From the NCBI RefSeq assembly GCF_017355965.1, contig NZ_JAFIQW010000007.1, forward strand, positions 62,001 through 126,000: DNA of 64,000 nucleotides. The letters run 5' to 3'. Source of the DNA: Desertivibrio insolitus (GTDB taxonomy: Bacteria > Actinomycetota > Actinomycetes > Actinomycetales > Microbacteriaceae). The stretch's first letter is position 1; the number at the start of each line of letters is the position of its first letter. Below, piece by piece: positions 43,025-51,692 of this stretch. The translations under genes were made by a program, and so were the position numbers. Below the pieces are notes generated by a model. That model was given only the letters and a program-made list of their open reading frames with translations. It ran no database searches and was not told where the DNA came from.

Positions 43025-44425
43025 GTGATCAAGCCCGACCTCACCCAGCCCCTGCCCGAGTCCCTCGACGCCGTGCACTTCGTCGGCATCGGCGGATCCG
43101 GCATGAGCGGCATCGCGAAGCTGTTCCTCGCGGCCGGGCACCGCGTCACCGGCTCCGACGCCCGCGAGACCGCCACCGTGCTCGAACTGCGCCGCCTCGG
43201 CGCCGAGATCGCGATCGGTCACGCCCGCGAGAACCTCGGCGACGACGCCTCCGCGATCGTCGTCACGAGCGCGCTCTGGCCCGACAACCCCGAGCTCGTC
43301 GCCGCCCGCGAGCGCGGCCTCCCCGTGCTCCACCGGTCGCAGGCGCTCGCCTGGCTCATCGCCGGCCGCCGGCTCGTCTCGGTCGCGGGCGCCCACGGCA
43401 AGACGACCTCGACCGGCATGATCGTCACGGCCCTGCTCGAACTCGGCGCCGACCCGAGCTTCGTCAACGGCGGCGTCATCCAGTCGATCGGCACGAGCGC
43501 CAAGGCCGGCTCCGGCGAGCTCTTCGTCGTCGAGGCGGACGAGTCCGACGGATCCTTCCTGCTCTACGACACCGCCGTCGCGCTCATCACCAACGTCGAC
43601 TCCGACCACCTCGACCACTACGGCTCCTTCGACGCCGTCGACCAGGCCTTCGCGCAGTTCGCGGACGCCGCGAGCGAGCTCGTCGTCATCTCGAGCGACG
43701 ACCCCGGCGCGCTCCGCGTCCGCACCCTGCTGCAGCACGGCACCGTGCTGAGCTTCGGCGAGGCGGCGGATGCCGACGTGCGCGTCACCGACGTGACGAC
43801 CGAGGGCCCCGTCGCGTTCACCGTCGAGTGGCGCGGTGAGCGTTACAGCGCCCAGCTCCGCGTGCCCGGCCGGCACAACGCGCTCAACGCCGCCGGCGCC
43901 TTCACCGTGCTCGTCGGCATGGGCTTCGACCCCTCCGGCGTGCTCACCGCCCTCGAGACGTTCGGCGGCACCCAGCGCCGGTTCGAGCTGCACGGCGAGG
44001 TGCGCGGCGTGCGGGTCTACGACGACTACGCCCACCACCCCGCCGAGGTGATCGCCGCCCTCGAGGCCGCGCGCACCGTCGTCGGCGACGGGCGCCTCAT
44101 CGCCGTGCACCAGCCCCACCTCTACAGCCGCACGCAGGCGATGGCCGGCGAGTTCGCCGAGGCGTACGAGCGGCTCGCCGACCACACGGTCGTGCTCGAC
44201 GTGTACGGCGCGCGCGAGGACCCGGTGCCCGGCGTGACCGGCGCGCTCGTCTCCGAACGCTTCGCCGACCCCGGCCGCGTCGCCTACCTGCCCGACTGGC
44301 AGGAGGCCGCCGAGCACGCAGCATCCGTCGCCAAGGACGGGGACTTCATCATCACGCTCGGCTGCGGCGACGTGTACCGCATCGTTCCGCAGCTGCTCGG
44401 ATCCCTCGAGCAGGGAGCCAAGTGA
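43025..44425 (+). CDS. murC: UDP-MurNAc--L-alanine ligase MurC
   Basis: A 466-residue Mur ligase that adds L-Ala to UDP-MurNAc, the first peptide step. It has [18 protein letters not shown], the ATP loop [12 protein letters not shown]-like segment (AHGKTTST), [33 protein letters not shown] and [10 protein letters not shown]. The start is GTG 43025, with [26 protein letters not shown] hexamer near 43010 could give an internal promoter, but the gene is most likely read through from murG. Confidence 0.95.
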   Translation: MIKPDLTQPLPESLDAVHFVGIGGSGMSGIAKLFLAAGHRVTGSDARETATVLELRRLGAEIAIGHARENLGDDASAIVVTSALWPDNPELVAARERGLPVLHRSQALAWLIAGRRLVSVAGAHGKTTSTGMIVTALLELGADPSFVNGGVIQSIGTSAKAGSGELFVVEADESDGSFLLYDTAVALITNVDSDHLDHYGSFDAVDQAFAQFADAASELVVISSDDPGALRVRTLLQHGTVLSFGEAADADVRVTDVTTEGPVAFTVEWRGERYSAQLRVPGRHNALNAAGAFTVLVGMGFDPSGVLTALETFGGTQRRFELHGEVRGVRVYDDYAHHPAEVIAALEAARTVVGDGRLIAVHQPHLYSRTQAMAGEFAEAYERLADHTVVLDVYGAREDPVPGVTGALVSERFADPGRVAYLPDWQEAAEHAASVAKDGDFIITLGCGDVYRIVPQLLGSLEQGAK

Positions 44426-44438
44426 CGGGGGAGCCGCG

Positions 44439-45701
44439 GTGAAACGCCCCGAGCGGCTCCCGCAGCCGCCGGCCCCACCCGCCCCGCCGCCGACGCCGGC
44501 GCGCGGGCGGAAGGCGGCCCCCGCGGCTCCGCGCACACCCGCCGCGCGGAGCGACTCCGCTCCGCGCACGCCGGTTGAGCGGGACCCCGCCCTGCGCACC
44601 GCCGCCGAGCCCCGCGGATCCGCTCCCTCCGGGTCGCGCAGCGCGACGTCGACCGAGACCGCCGCGCGCCGGCGGTCGACGGGCGCGAGCGAGCGCATCG
44701 CGGGACTCGTGCACGCGGCCCGCGAGTCGGCCCTCTCGCGCGTCGAGCCCGACGCCGACACCGACCAGCTGACGCTGCCGCAGGGCGTCGGCTCGACCGG
44801 ACCCACCGGCGCCGCTGGTAGCGCGCCCCTCGCGCCTGACACCGGACGCGACGCGCCGGAGGAGAGCCCGGCCCGACGCTCGATCTCGCTGCCCCGGCTG
44901 CGGCCCGCCCGCCGCCGGCGGGAGGGGGTGCCGGATGCCAAGCGCGAGCTGCGCGCGGCGATCCGCGAGCGCAAGCGCGCCGAGCGCGAAGAGATCCGCC
45001 GCTTCACCCGCCGCGCCCGCCACCGCGCCCTCACCTGGGGCATCTCCGGCGGACTCGTGCTCCTGCTCGTGGTCGGCACCCTCATCGCCGTCTTCTCCCC
45101 GCTGCTGTCGCTGCGCACGATCACCGTCGCCGGCACGCAGACGATCGACCCCGCGGCGATCGAGGACGCCCTCGCCGACCAGCTCGGCGCGCCCCTCGCC
45201 TTCGTCGACGAGAACGAGATCGCCGAGAAGCTGTCCGAGTTCCCCGCCGTCGCGAGCTACGCGACCCGCACGGTGCCCCCGAACGAGCTCGTCGTCACCG
45301 TCGTCGAGCGCACGCCGCTGGCGGTCGTGCAGGGCGGGTCGGGCTTCGACCTCGTGGACCCCGCCGGCGTCGTGCTCTCGACCACGCCGGAGCGTCCCGC
45401 CGGCTATCCGCTCGTGAGCGTCGCCGACGGCACCGAGGGCGACGGCTTCCGCGCCGCCGCCGAGGTCGTGCTCGCGCTGCCCGACAGCATCGCGCCGCAG
45501 GTCGACACCGTCACGGCGACGACTACCGACGACGTCGCGCTCACCCTGTCGGGCGGCGCTCAGCGCGTCGTGTGGGGCAGCGCCGACGACAGCGAACTGA
45601 AGGCCCGCGTGCTCGCGGGGCTGCTGCCGCAGGTCGAGGGCGGGGCCTCCGTCGAGATCGACGTGTCGGCGCCGATGGCGCCGTTCTGGCGCCCGCTCTG
45701 A
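44439..45701 (+). CDS. ftsQ: Cell division protein FtsQ (long N-terminal arm)
   Basis: A 420-residue bitopic membrane protein. The first ~190 residues are a Pro/Ala/Arg/Ser-rich cytoplasmic arm, much longer than in E. coli FtsQ, ending in charged helix REEIRRFTRRARHR. One transmembrane helix follows (GISGGLVLLLVVGTLIAVF), then the POTRA domain (LRTITVAGTQTIDPAAIEDAL, FPAVASYATRTVPPNELVVTVVERTPLAVV) and the FtsQ beta domain. It links early and late divisome proteins through FtsL/FtsB. The start is GTG 44439 after GGGGGAG. Confidence 0.88.
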   Translation: MKRPERLPQPPAPPAPPPTPARGRKAAPAAPRTPAARSDSAPRTPVERDPALRTAAEPRGSAPSGSRSATSTETAARRRSTGASERIAGLVHAARESALSRVEPDADTDQLTLPQGVGSTGPTGAAGSAPLAPDTGRDAPEESPARRSISLPRLRPARRRREGVPDAKRELRAAIRERKRAEREEIRRFTRRARHRALTWGISGGLVLLLVVGTLIAVFSPLLSLRTITVAGTQTIDPAAIEDALADQLGAPLAFVDENEIAEKLSEFPAVASYATRTVPPNELVVTVVERTPLAVVQGGSGFDLVDPAGVVLSTTPERPAGYPLVSVADGTEGDGFRAAAEVVLALPDSIAPQVDTVTATTTDDVALTLSGGAQRVVWGSADDSELKARVLAGLLPQVEGGASVEIDVSAPMAPFWRPL

Positions 45702-45757
45702 TCCGCGCCGGTGCGGATCGCCCCGCCCCAGGCCGGGTCGGCGCGTCCGCCGCCTGT

Positions 45758-45835
45758 ACCTCAAGTCGAGGTCGAGGTGGATATCCGACACGTAGGGCGC
45801 GCCTAGCGACACGCGGTGCTCACCGCGCCTAACTT
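45758..45835 (+). promoter_or_regulatory. ftsZ upstream region with two inverted repeats
   Basis: The 211-base ftsQ-ftsZ gap contains ACCTC-AAGTC-GAGGT (45758-45772) and a near-perfect palindrome CGCGGTG-CT-CACCGCG (45812-45827), followed directly by a -10-like TAACTT (45830-45835). ACCTCAAG-type half sites are typical for MerR regulators. FtsR of corynebacteria regulates ftsZ, and an FtsR-like gene lies at 12260, so these are candidate operators. Confidence 0.5.
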
Positions 45836-45912
45836 CGAGGCAAGAAAACCCGAATCAGAAAGACTTTCGACCCCTCACCCCAGGGGTCGCCTAGCGGGGC
45901 CGGAGGATCCAC

Positions 45913-47082
45913 GTGGCAAGCAACTCGAACTACCTGGCGGTGATCAAGGTCGTCGGCATCGGCGGCGGCGGCGTCAACGCCGTCAACCGAATGATCGAGA
46001 TGGGGCTCCGCGGCGTGGAGTTCATCGCGATCAACACCGATGCGCAGGCGCTGCTCATGAGCGACGCCGACGTCAAGCTCGACATCGGACGGGAGCTGAC
46101 CCGCGGACTCGGCGCCGGCGCCGACCCCGAGGTCGGCCGCCGCGCCGCCGAGGACCACGCGGAGGAGATCGAGGAGGCGCTCGCGGGCGCCGACATGGTC
46201 TTCGTCACCGCGGGTGAGGGCGGCGGCACCGGCACCGGTGGCGCGCCCGTCGTCGCGAGGATCGCCAAGTCGATCGGCGCGCTCACGATCGGTGTCGTCA
46301 CGAAGCCCTTCGGCTTCGAGGGCAAGCGCCGCGCCGCTCAGGCCGAGACCGGCGTCGACACCCTGAAGCAGGAGGTCGACACCCTCATCGTCGTGCCGAA
46401 CGACCGCCTGCTCGAGATCAGCGACCGCGGCATCAGCTTCCTCGAGGCGTTCGCGACCGCCGACCAGGTGCTCCTCGCAGGTGTGCAGGGCATCACCGAC
46501 CTCATCACGACCCCCGGTCTGATCAACCTCGACTTCGCCGACGTCAAGAGCGTCATGCAGGGCGCCGGTTCGGCCCTCATGGGCATCGGCTCCTCCCGGG
46601 GCGCCGACCGTGCGATCAAGGCGGCCGAGCTCGCCGTCGCGTCGCCGCTGCTCGAGGCCTCGATCGACGGTGCGCACGGCGTGCTGCTGTCGATCCAGGG
46701 TGGCTCGAACCTCGGCATCTTCGAGATCAACGACGCGGCCCGCCTGGTGCAGGAGGCCGTCCACGCCGAGGCCAACATCATCTTCGGTGCGGTGATCGAC
46801 GACACCCTCGGCGACGAGGTGCGCGTCACCGTCATCGCCGCGGGCTTCGACGGCGGCGAGCCGCAGCAGAAGGTCGACGCACGCCGCGCCAACTTCGTGC
46901 CCGCGGGTGTCGCCGCCGGCGCCGCCGCCGCGCCCACCACGGTCGCGGCCGAGGCCGGCGAGACGAGCGACGTGCCCAAGTGGTCGGCCGTCGAGCCGGA
47001 GATGCCCGCGACGACGCCCGACCCGATCTTCGCGGATCACGACCGCGACGACGACCTGGACGTCCCCGACTTCCTCAAGTGA
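45913..47082 (+). CDS. ftsZ: Cell division GTPase FtsZ
   Basis: A 389-residue tubulin homologue that polymerises into the Z ring. Start [24 protein letters not shown], nucleotide loop [11 protein letters not shown] (GGGTGTG at 103-109), T7-type loop with [11 protein letters not shown], and the conserved [23 protein letters not shown] short Ala/Thr-rich linker ends in the C-terminal peptide [11 protein letters not shown], the site for SepF and other partners. GTG 45913 follows CGGAGGA. No ftsA gene is present, as usual in actinobacteria. yggS overlaps the stop (GTGA). Confidence 0.97.
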   Translation: MASNSNYLAVIKVVGIGGGGVNAVNRMIEMGLRGVEFIAINTDAQALLMSDADVKLDIGRELTRGLGAGADPEVGRRAAEDHAEEIEEALAGADMVFVTAGEGGGTGTGGAPVVARIAKSIGALTIGVVTKPFGFEGKRRAAQAETGVDTLKQEVDTLIVVPNDRLLEISDRGISFLEAFATADQVLLAGVQGITDLITTPGLINLDFADVKSVMQGAGSALMGIGSSRGADRAIKAAELAVASPLLEASIDGAHGVLLSIQGGSNLGIFEINDAARLVQEAVHAEANIIFGAVIDDTLGDEVRVTVIAAGFDGGEPQQKVDARRANFVPAGVAAGAAAAPTTVAAEAGETSDVPKWSAVEPEMPATTPDPIFADHDRDDDLDVPDFLK

Positions 47083-47765
47083 CCGACGAGACCCCTGGTC
47101 TCGCCGAGCGCCTCTCGGCCGTGCGTGAAGGCATCGCGGATGCCTCGCGCGCGGCCGGTCGCGTTCCCGGAGAGATCACGCTCATCGTCGTGACCAAGTT
47201 CCACCCCGCCTCCCTCGTGAGGGAGCTGCACGCCCTCGGCGTGCGGGAGCTGGGGGAGAACCGGCACCAGGAGGCGCAGGCCAAGGCGGAGGAACTCGCC
47301 GACCTCGACCTGCGCTGGAACTTCGTCGGGCAGCTGCAGTCGAAGAAGGCGCGCCAGGTGCGCCGCTACGCCTCGAGCGTGCACTCCGTCGACCGCGACG
47401 CCCTCGTCGACGCCCTCGCCTCCGAGGAGGGCGCGCCGCTCGACGTGTTCCTCCAGATCAACCTCACCGACGACCCCGGTCGCGGCGGCACCGCGCCGGA
47501 CGACGCGCCGCGCCTCGCCGAACGCGTGCTCGGCACCCCAGGGCTCACGCTGCGCGGCGTCATGGCCGTCGCGCCGCTGGGGGAGGAGCCCCGCGCGGCG
47601 TTCTCCCGCGTGCGTGCCGTCTCCGAGCGGGTGCGCGAACTCAGCCCCGAGGCATCCGCCCTCTCCATGGGCATGTCGGGCGACTACCGCGACGCGATCC
47701 TCGAAGGCGCGACACACCTCAGAATCGGCACGGCAATCACGGGAAACCGTCAACCACTGGTTTAA
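47079..47765 (+). CDS. YggS family pyridoxal phosphate homeostasis protein
   Basis: A 228-residue single-domain PLP-binding protein with alanine-racemase-like barrel but no known catalytic activity. PLP Lys is in [12 protein letters not shown]; further blocks are [32 protein letters not shown] and [12 protein letters not shown], with GTAI(T/F)G at the end binding phosphate. It keeps intracellular PLP balanced. The start overlaps ftsZ by 4 bases. It belongs to the ftsZ-yggS-sepF-yggT-divIVA block conserved in Gram-positive bacteria. Confidence 0.92.
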   Translation: MTDETPGLAERLSAVREGIADASRAAGRVPGEITLIVVTKFHPASLVRELHALGVRELGENRHQEAQAKAEELADLDLRWNFVGQLQSKKARQVRRYASSVHSVDRDALVDALASEEGAPLDVFLQINLTDDPGRGGTAPDDAPRLAERVLGTPGLTLRGVMAVAPLGEEPRAAFSRVRAVSERVRELSPEASALSMGMSGDYRDAILEGATHLRIGTAITGNRQPLV

Positions 47766-47800
47766 GTTCCAAGAGAGACGACCCACCCCGGAGGAACATC

Positions 47801-48280
47801 ATGGCCAACCCCCTGCGTAAGACGATGGTCTACCTCGGACTCGCCGACGAGGAGTTCGAGTACGAGACGCCCGAACAGCCGGCCGCCCCGGCGACCCCCG
47901 CCCCCGCCGCCTCGAAGCCCGAGAGCCAGGCGAAGGCCCCCGTGACCCCGCTGCGCCGCGCGACCCCCGTGATCCGGCCGGCAGCGACAGAGATGAACGA
48001 GATCCTCACCGTCCACCCCCGCCAGTACAAGGACGCCCAGGTCATCGCGGAGCACTTCCGCGAGGGCATCCCCGTGATCATCAACCTCTCGCAGATGACC
48101 GAGCCCGACGCGCGTCGCCTCGTCGACTTCGCGAGCGGACTCTCGCAGGGCCTCCGCGGCCGCATCGAGCGCGTCACGAGCAAGGTCTTCCTGCTCTCGC
48201 CCGAGCACGTCGCGGTCTCCGGCGACAAGCCCGACCACGTCACCGGCGAGGTCGACCAGGCCTTCCTGGCTCAGGGCTAG
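47801..48280 (+). CDS. sepF: Cell division protein SepF
   Basis: A 159-residue protein that tethers FtsZ to the membrane in organisms without FtsA. The N-terminal [18 protein letters not shown] is the amphipathic membrane-binding helix region; a Pro/Ala linker (~40 residues) follows; the C-terminal SepF domain starts at [20 protein letters not shown] and includes [22 protein letters not shown] and [14 protein letters not shown]. Ribosome site GGAGGA precedes the ATG at 47801. Confidence 0.95.
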   Translation: MANPLRKTMVYLGLADEEFEYETPEQPAAPATPAPAASKPESQAKAPVTPLRRATPVIRPAATEMNEILTVHPRQYKDAQVIAEHFREGIPVIINLSQMTEPDARRLVDFASGLSQGLRGRIERVTSKVFLLSPEHVAVSGDKPDHVTGEVDQAFLAQG

Positions 48281-48283
48281 TCT
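48278..48283 (+). promoter_or_regulatory. -10-like box before yggT
   Basis: TAGTCT overlaps the sepF stop codon and ends 6 bases before the GTG at 48290, so yggT can have its own leaderless transcript besides read-through. Confidence 0.5.
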
Positions 48284-48289
48284 TCGGGG

Positions 48290-48592
48290 GTGACCTTCGC
48301 CCTTCTCAGCGTGCTCGCGACGATCGCGTACTACCTCCTGCTCATCTTCTTCCTCCTGATGATCGGGCGGTTCGTGCTCGACTTCGTGCGCACCGTGTCG
48401 CGCGAGTTCCGTCCCCGTGGATTCGGCCTGGTCGTCGCCGAAGCCGTGTACACGGTGACGGATCCGCCCCTGCGCGCCGTCCGTAAAGTGATCCCTCCGC
48501 TGCGCGTCGGAGACATCGCGCTGGACTTCGGATTCGGCATCGTCATGCTCGGAGTCCTCATCGCGATCTACGCCGTCCAGCTACTCAGATGA
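48290..48592 (+). CDS. YggT family membrane protein
   Basis: A 100-residue protein with two hydrophobic helices (LSVLATIAYYLLLIFFLLMIGRFVLD and IALDFGFGIVMLGVLIAIYAVQLL) and the conserved central stretch EAVYTVTDPPLRAVRKVIPPLRVG. YggT proteins lie between sepF and divIVA in many Gram-positive genomes; a role in osmotic or cation stress and in positioning of the division apparatus has been suggested but is not settled. GTG start with GGGGG but no regular ribosome site. Confidence 0.9.
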   Translation: MTFALLSVLATIAYYLLLIFFLLMIGRFVLDFVRTVSREFRPRGFGLVVAEAVYTVTDPPLRAVRKVIPPLRVGDIALDFGFGIVMLGVLIAIYAVQLLR

Positions 48593-48607
48593 GCCTCGGG
48601 GCGCGTG

Positions 48608-48613
48608 TAGTCT
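48608..48613 (+). promoter_or_regulatory. -10 box of divIVA
   Basis: TAGTCT lies 42 bases before the ATG at 48656; GAGGTGG is the ribosome site of the leadered transcript. Confidence 0.55.
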
Positions 48614-48655
48614 TGTCGCGTCCTGCAGCCCTAACTCGCACGTGAGGTGGTTCTC

Positions 48656-49333
48656 ATGGCCTTGACGCCGGAAGATGTTGTCAACAAAAGGTTCCAGCCG
48701 ACGAAGTTCCGGGAGGGCTACGACCAGGACGAAGTTGACGACTTCCTCGACGAGATCGTCGTCGAGCTCCGACGCCTGAACCAGGAGAACGAGGAGCTGC
48801 GTCAGCGCCTCGTCGCCAGCGAGAACCGCGTCAGCGAGCTCCAGCGCTCCGGCAGCCAGGCCGCTGAGGCCCCGGCTCCCGCCGCTGCGGCCGCCCCCGC
48901 GCCGGCTCCTGCCGCCGTCGCCGCCCCGGCTCCCGCCCCCGCGTACAACGCGGTCGACGAGGCCACGCAGAGCACGAACAACCTGCTGCAGCTCGCCCGC
49001 CGCCTCCACGAGGAGCACGTGCGCGAGGGCCAGGAGAAGCGCGACTCGCTCATCGCCGAGGGCCACGCCACCGCCGCGCGCATCGTCGCCCAGGCCGAGG
49101 CCAAGCAGCGCAACCAGATCAACGCGCTCGAGGCCGAGCGCGGCGTGCTCGAGGGCCGCATCGACGAGCTCCGCGCCTTCGAGCGCGAGTACCGTGCCAA
49201 GCTCCGCAGCTACATCGAGGGCCAGCTGAAGGACCTCGACGCCTCGGCCGGCACGCCGATCGCTCCCGCGGCTCCCGCCGCGACCCCGGCTCCCGCCGCT
49301 GCGGGCAGCTTCCAGGGCGTTGCCGACAGCTGA
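48656..49333 (+). CDS. divIVA: DivIVA/Wag31 polar growth protein
   Basis: A 225-residue coiled-coil protein that marks the cell poles and directs polar wall synthesis. The N-terminal lipid-binding domain is ALTPEDVVNKRFQPTKFREGYDQDEVDDFLDEIV, followed by a coiled coil (LRRLNQENEELRQRLVASENRVSEL region, cited by its ends), an Ala/Pro linker of ~35 residues, and a second coiled coil (LLQLARRLHEEHVREGQEKR to YIEGQLKDL). The Ala/Pro C-terminal tail is short. Start ATG 48656, three codons after an in-frame GTG. Confidence 0.95.
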   Translation: MALTPEDVVNKRFQPTKFREGYDQDEVDDFLDEIVVELRRLNQENEELRQRLVASENRVSELQRSGSQAAEAPAPAAAAAPAPAPAAVAAPAPAPAYNAVDEATQSTNNLLQLARRLHEEHVREGQEKRDSLIAEGHATAARIVAQAEAKQRNQINALEAERGVLEGRIDELRAFEREYRAKLRSYIEGQLKDLDASAGTPIAPAAPAATPAPAAAGSFQGVADS

Positions 49334-49348
49334 TCACGCTGACGGCGG

Positions 49349-49385
49349 AAGGCTGGGGCGTCTCGACAGGAGGCGCCCCAGCCTT
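49349..49385 (+). terminator. Hairpin between divIVA and lspA
   Basis: A perfect 12-bp stem (49349-49360 with 49374-49385). It lacks a U-run. The 13-base loop contains AGGAGG (49368-49373), and the lspA ATG begins 3 bases after the stem, so it may act in translation as well as in termination. Confidence 0.55.
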
Positions 49386-49388
49386 CGT

Positions 49389-49931
49389 ATGATGCTGCTC
49401 CTGCTCGGCATCGCCGTCGGCGTCTTCGCGCTCGACCAGGGCAGCAAGGTCCTCGTCCTCGCCAACATGACGGAGGGCGAGCGCATCCCCGTCCTCGGGG
49501 AGCTCCTGCAGTTCTTCTTCGTCCGCAACTCGGGCGCCGCCTTCTCGCTCGCGAGCGGCTCGACGTGGATCTTCTCCATCGTCGCCGCGGTCGTGACGGT
49601 GTTCATCGTGGCCTTCGCCACGCGCATCCGCTCGGCCGCCTGGGCCGGCCTGTTCGGCATGCTGCTCGGCGGCACCGCGGGCAACCTGTACGACCGCCTC
49701 TTCCGCGAGCCGGGCTTCGGCGTCGGCCACGTGATCGATTTCCTGCAGCTCTACGCGTTCCCGGCGATCTTCAACCTCGCCGACGTCGCGATCGTCTCGA
49801 GCATGGGGCTGTTCATCCTGCTCTCGATCCGCGGCGTCGCGCTCGACGGCACCCGCAACACGAAGGACGGGCAGCCGGATGCCTCGGACTCCGGCGACTC
49901 CGCGCCCGTCGACTCCGGCGAGGCGCGCTGA
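49389..49931 (+). CDS. lspA: Lipoprotein signal peptidase LspA
   Basis: A 180-residue four-helix membrane aspartic protease that cleaves prolipoprotein signal peptides. Conserved parts are [11 protein letters not shown] at the end of helix 1, [24 protein letters not shown] (first catalytic Asp) and VIDFLQLY...FNLADVAI (second catalytic Asp). The C-terminal tail is hydrophilic ([17 protein letters not shown]). The start is uncertain: ATG 49389 leaves a normal first helix; an in-frame TTG at 49320 would read through the hairpin. rluD follows after 1 base. Confidence 0.92.
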   Translation: MMLLLLGIAVGVFALDQGSKVLVLANMTEGERIPVLGELLQFFFVRNSGAAFSLASGSTWIFSIVAAVVTVFIVAFATRIRSAAWAGLFGMLLGGTAGNLYDRLFREPGFGVGHVIDFLQLYAFPAIFNLADVAIVSSMGLFILLSIRGVALDGTRNTKDGQPDASDSGDSAPVDSGEAR

Positions 49932-49932
49932 C

Positions 49933-50853
49933 GTGGAGGTCCGCAGCCTCCCCGTCCCCGACGGCCTCGCGGGCGAGCGCGTCGACGCCGCCCTCGCGAA
50001 GCTGCTCGGCTTCTCGCGCACGTTCGCCGCGGAGGTCGCCGCCGAGGGCGGCGTGACCGCCGACGGCGTGGTGCTCGGCAAGTCCGACCGGCTCGTCGCC
50101 GGAGCATGGCTCGAGGTGGCCTGGTCGCCGCGCGAGGAACCGACGATCGTGCCCGTCGCGGTGCCGGAGCTGGGGATCGTGCACGACGACGACGACATCG
50201 TCGTCGTGGACAAGCCCGTCGGCGTCGCCGCCCACCCCTCCGTCGGGTGGGAGGGCCCCACGGTGCTCGGCGCCCTCGCGGCCGCGGGCTTCCGCGTCGC
50301 GACCTCCGGCGCGGCCGAGCGCGCCGGCATCGTGCACCGGCTCGACGCCGGGACGAGCGGTCTCATGGTCGTCGCGAAGACCGAGGGCGCCTACAGCGCC
50401 CTGAAGCGTGCCTTCCACGACCGCGAGGTCGACAAGATCTACCACGCCGTCGTGCAGGGGCACCCCGACCCGCTCGCCGGCACGATCGACGCGCCCATCG
50501 GTCGCGCGCCCGGCGCATCGTGGAAGTTCGCGGTGACCGCGGACGGCAAGCCGTCGGTCACGCACTACGAGACCATCGAGGCGTTCCGGTACGCGAGCCT
50601 GCTCGAGATCCATCTCGAGACCGGCCGGACGCACCAGATCCGCGTGCACATGGCGGCGCAGCGGCACCCCTGCGCGGGCGACGCGATGTACGGCGCCGAC
50701 CCCACGCTCTCCGCACGACTCGGCCTCACCCGGCAGTGGCTGCACGCGATGCGGCTCGGCTTCGTGCATCCGTCCTCCGGCCAGTGGGTCGAGTTCGAGA
50801 GCACCTACCCGGACGATCTGCAGCACGCCCTCGACGTGCTTCGCGACGCCTAA
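49933..50853 (+). CDS. RluA/RluD family ribosomal large subunit pseudouridine synthase
   Basis: A 306-residue pseudouridine synthase. An S4-like RNA-binding domain ([26 protein letters not shown]) is followed by the catalytic domain with the active Asp in [19 protein letters not shown], then [11 protein letters not shown] and [25 protein letters not shown]. It should convert uridines in 23S rRNA to pseudouridine; RluD-type (helix 69) specificity is likely but not proven. The GTG at 49933 is one base after the lspA stop; the lspA-rluD pair is common in bacteria. Confidence 0.93.
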   Translation: MEVRSLPVPDGLAGERVDAALAKLLGFSRTFAAEVAAEGGVTADGVVLGKSDRLVAGAWLEVAWSPREEPTIVPVAVPELGIVHDDDDIVVVDKPVGVAAHPSVGWEGPTVLGALAAAGFRVATSGAAERAGIVHRLDAGTSGLMVVAKTEGAYSALKRAFHDREVDKIYHAVVQGHPDPLAGTIDAPIGRAPGASWKFAVTADGKPSVTHYETIEAFRYASLLEIHLETGRTHQIRVHMAAQRHPCAGDAMYGADPTLSARLGLTRQWLHAMRLGFVHPSSGQWVEFESTYPDDLQHALDVLRDA

Positions 50854-50893
50854 CCCGAAGCTCTCCGCCTCCCGCCGTGTCGGTGGCCGGGTG

Positions 50894-50899
50894 CAGACT
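50894..50899 (+). promoter_or_regulatory. -10-like box of the GNAT gene
   Basis: CAGACT ends 6 bases before the ATG at 50906; the first base deviates from T. Confidence 0.35.
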
Positions 50900-50905
50900 G
50901 GCCGC

Positions 50906-51481
50906 ATGGCGATCGAGGTGAGGCCCGCCACGGTCTTCGACGACGTCCGCACGATGGTCGGACCGAAGAATCCGGATGCCAACGTCTGCTGGTGCCTCAC
51001 CTACCGCCTGCCCTCGAAGCAGAACCGCGAACTGCGCGGTCCGGAGCGCGGCCGCCTCGTGGAGGAGCTCGTCAGGCGCGAGCCGCCGCCGGGCGTGCTC
51101 GCCTACGAGGGCGACGAGGTCGTGGGCTGGGCCGGCGTCGCCCCGCGCGCCGAGCTGCACAGCTTCGCGAACAGCCGCCGCATCCCCCACGTCGACGACC
51201 TGCCCGTCTGGTCGGTGTGGTGCCTCCGCACCCGGCCGGGGCACCGCAAACAGGGCATCGCGCACACCCTGCTCGAGGGCGCCGTCGAGTTCGCCCGGGC
51301 GCACGGCGCGCCGGCGATCGAGGGCTACCCGGTCGACAACGCGGGGGAGCGGGTCGACCTGACCATGGCCTACGTCGGCACGCGCGCCCTCTTCGAGCGG
51401 GCGGGCTTCACGAAGGCCGCCGACACGACGAGCGTGCTCGACGGGTTCCCGCGCGTCGTCATGCGGCGGGACCTGCGATGA
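50906..51481 (+). CDS. GNAT family N-acetyltransferase
   Basis: A 191-residue acetyltransferase. The acetyl-CoA pyrophosphate loop is RTRPGHRKQGIAHTLLEGAVEFA (motif A), preceded by strand VWSVWCL, and the C-terminal strand is FERAGFTKAADT. The N-terminal half has CWCLTYRLPSK, with two Cys near residue 30. Substrate unknown. It is a single gene between rluD and dnaE. Start ATG 50906; in-frame upstream codons are not family-like. Confidence 0.85.
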   Translation: MAIEVRPATVFDDVRTMVGPKNPDANVCWCLTYRLPSKQNRELRGPERGRLVEELVRREPPPGVLAYEGDEVVGWAGVAPRAELHSFANSRRIPHVDDLPVWSVWCLRTRPGHRKQGIAHTLLEGAVEFARAHGAPAIEGYPVDNAGERVDLTMAYVGTRALFERAGFTKAADTTSVLDGFPRVVMRRDLR

Positions 51482-51643
51482 CCGCCGCTCGCGCCCGGCT
51501 CGGGTCGCCGGCCGTCGTCCGCGGGGCCGGCAGCCGCCGCGTGCTCGACGGAGCGGGGGTCGTCCGGCGGTCCCGCCCACCGGGCACTGCCGCCACCGGC
51601 GACACGGAGTGCGACGCGCCCGAGGGCGGCGCTCCGGCCGACC

Positions 51644-51649
51644 TAAACT
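51644..51649 (+). promoter_or_regulatory. -10 box of dnaE
   Basis: TAAACT lies 43 bases before the GTG at 51693, with GGAGTGAAGG as ribosome site in the leader. The remaining 51482-51640 spacer shows no other signal. Confidence 0.5.
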
Positions 51650-51692
51650 GATTCCCCCCACCCGCCCGACGACCTGGAGTGAAGGCAGCCGA

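Noticed and set aside
51478-51651. A 57-codon ORF from ATG 51478, overlapping the GNAT stop (ATGA).
   Set aside because: The product is Arg/Gly/Ala-rich and low in complexity, its end overlaps the -10 box of dnaE, and nothing recalls a family. The overlap alone is not enough.
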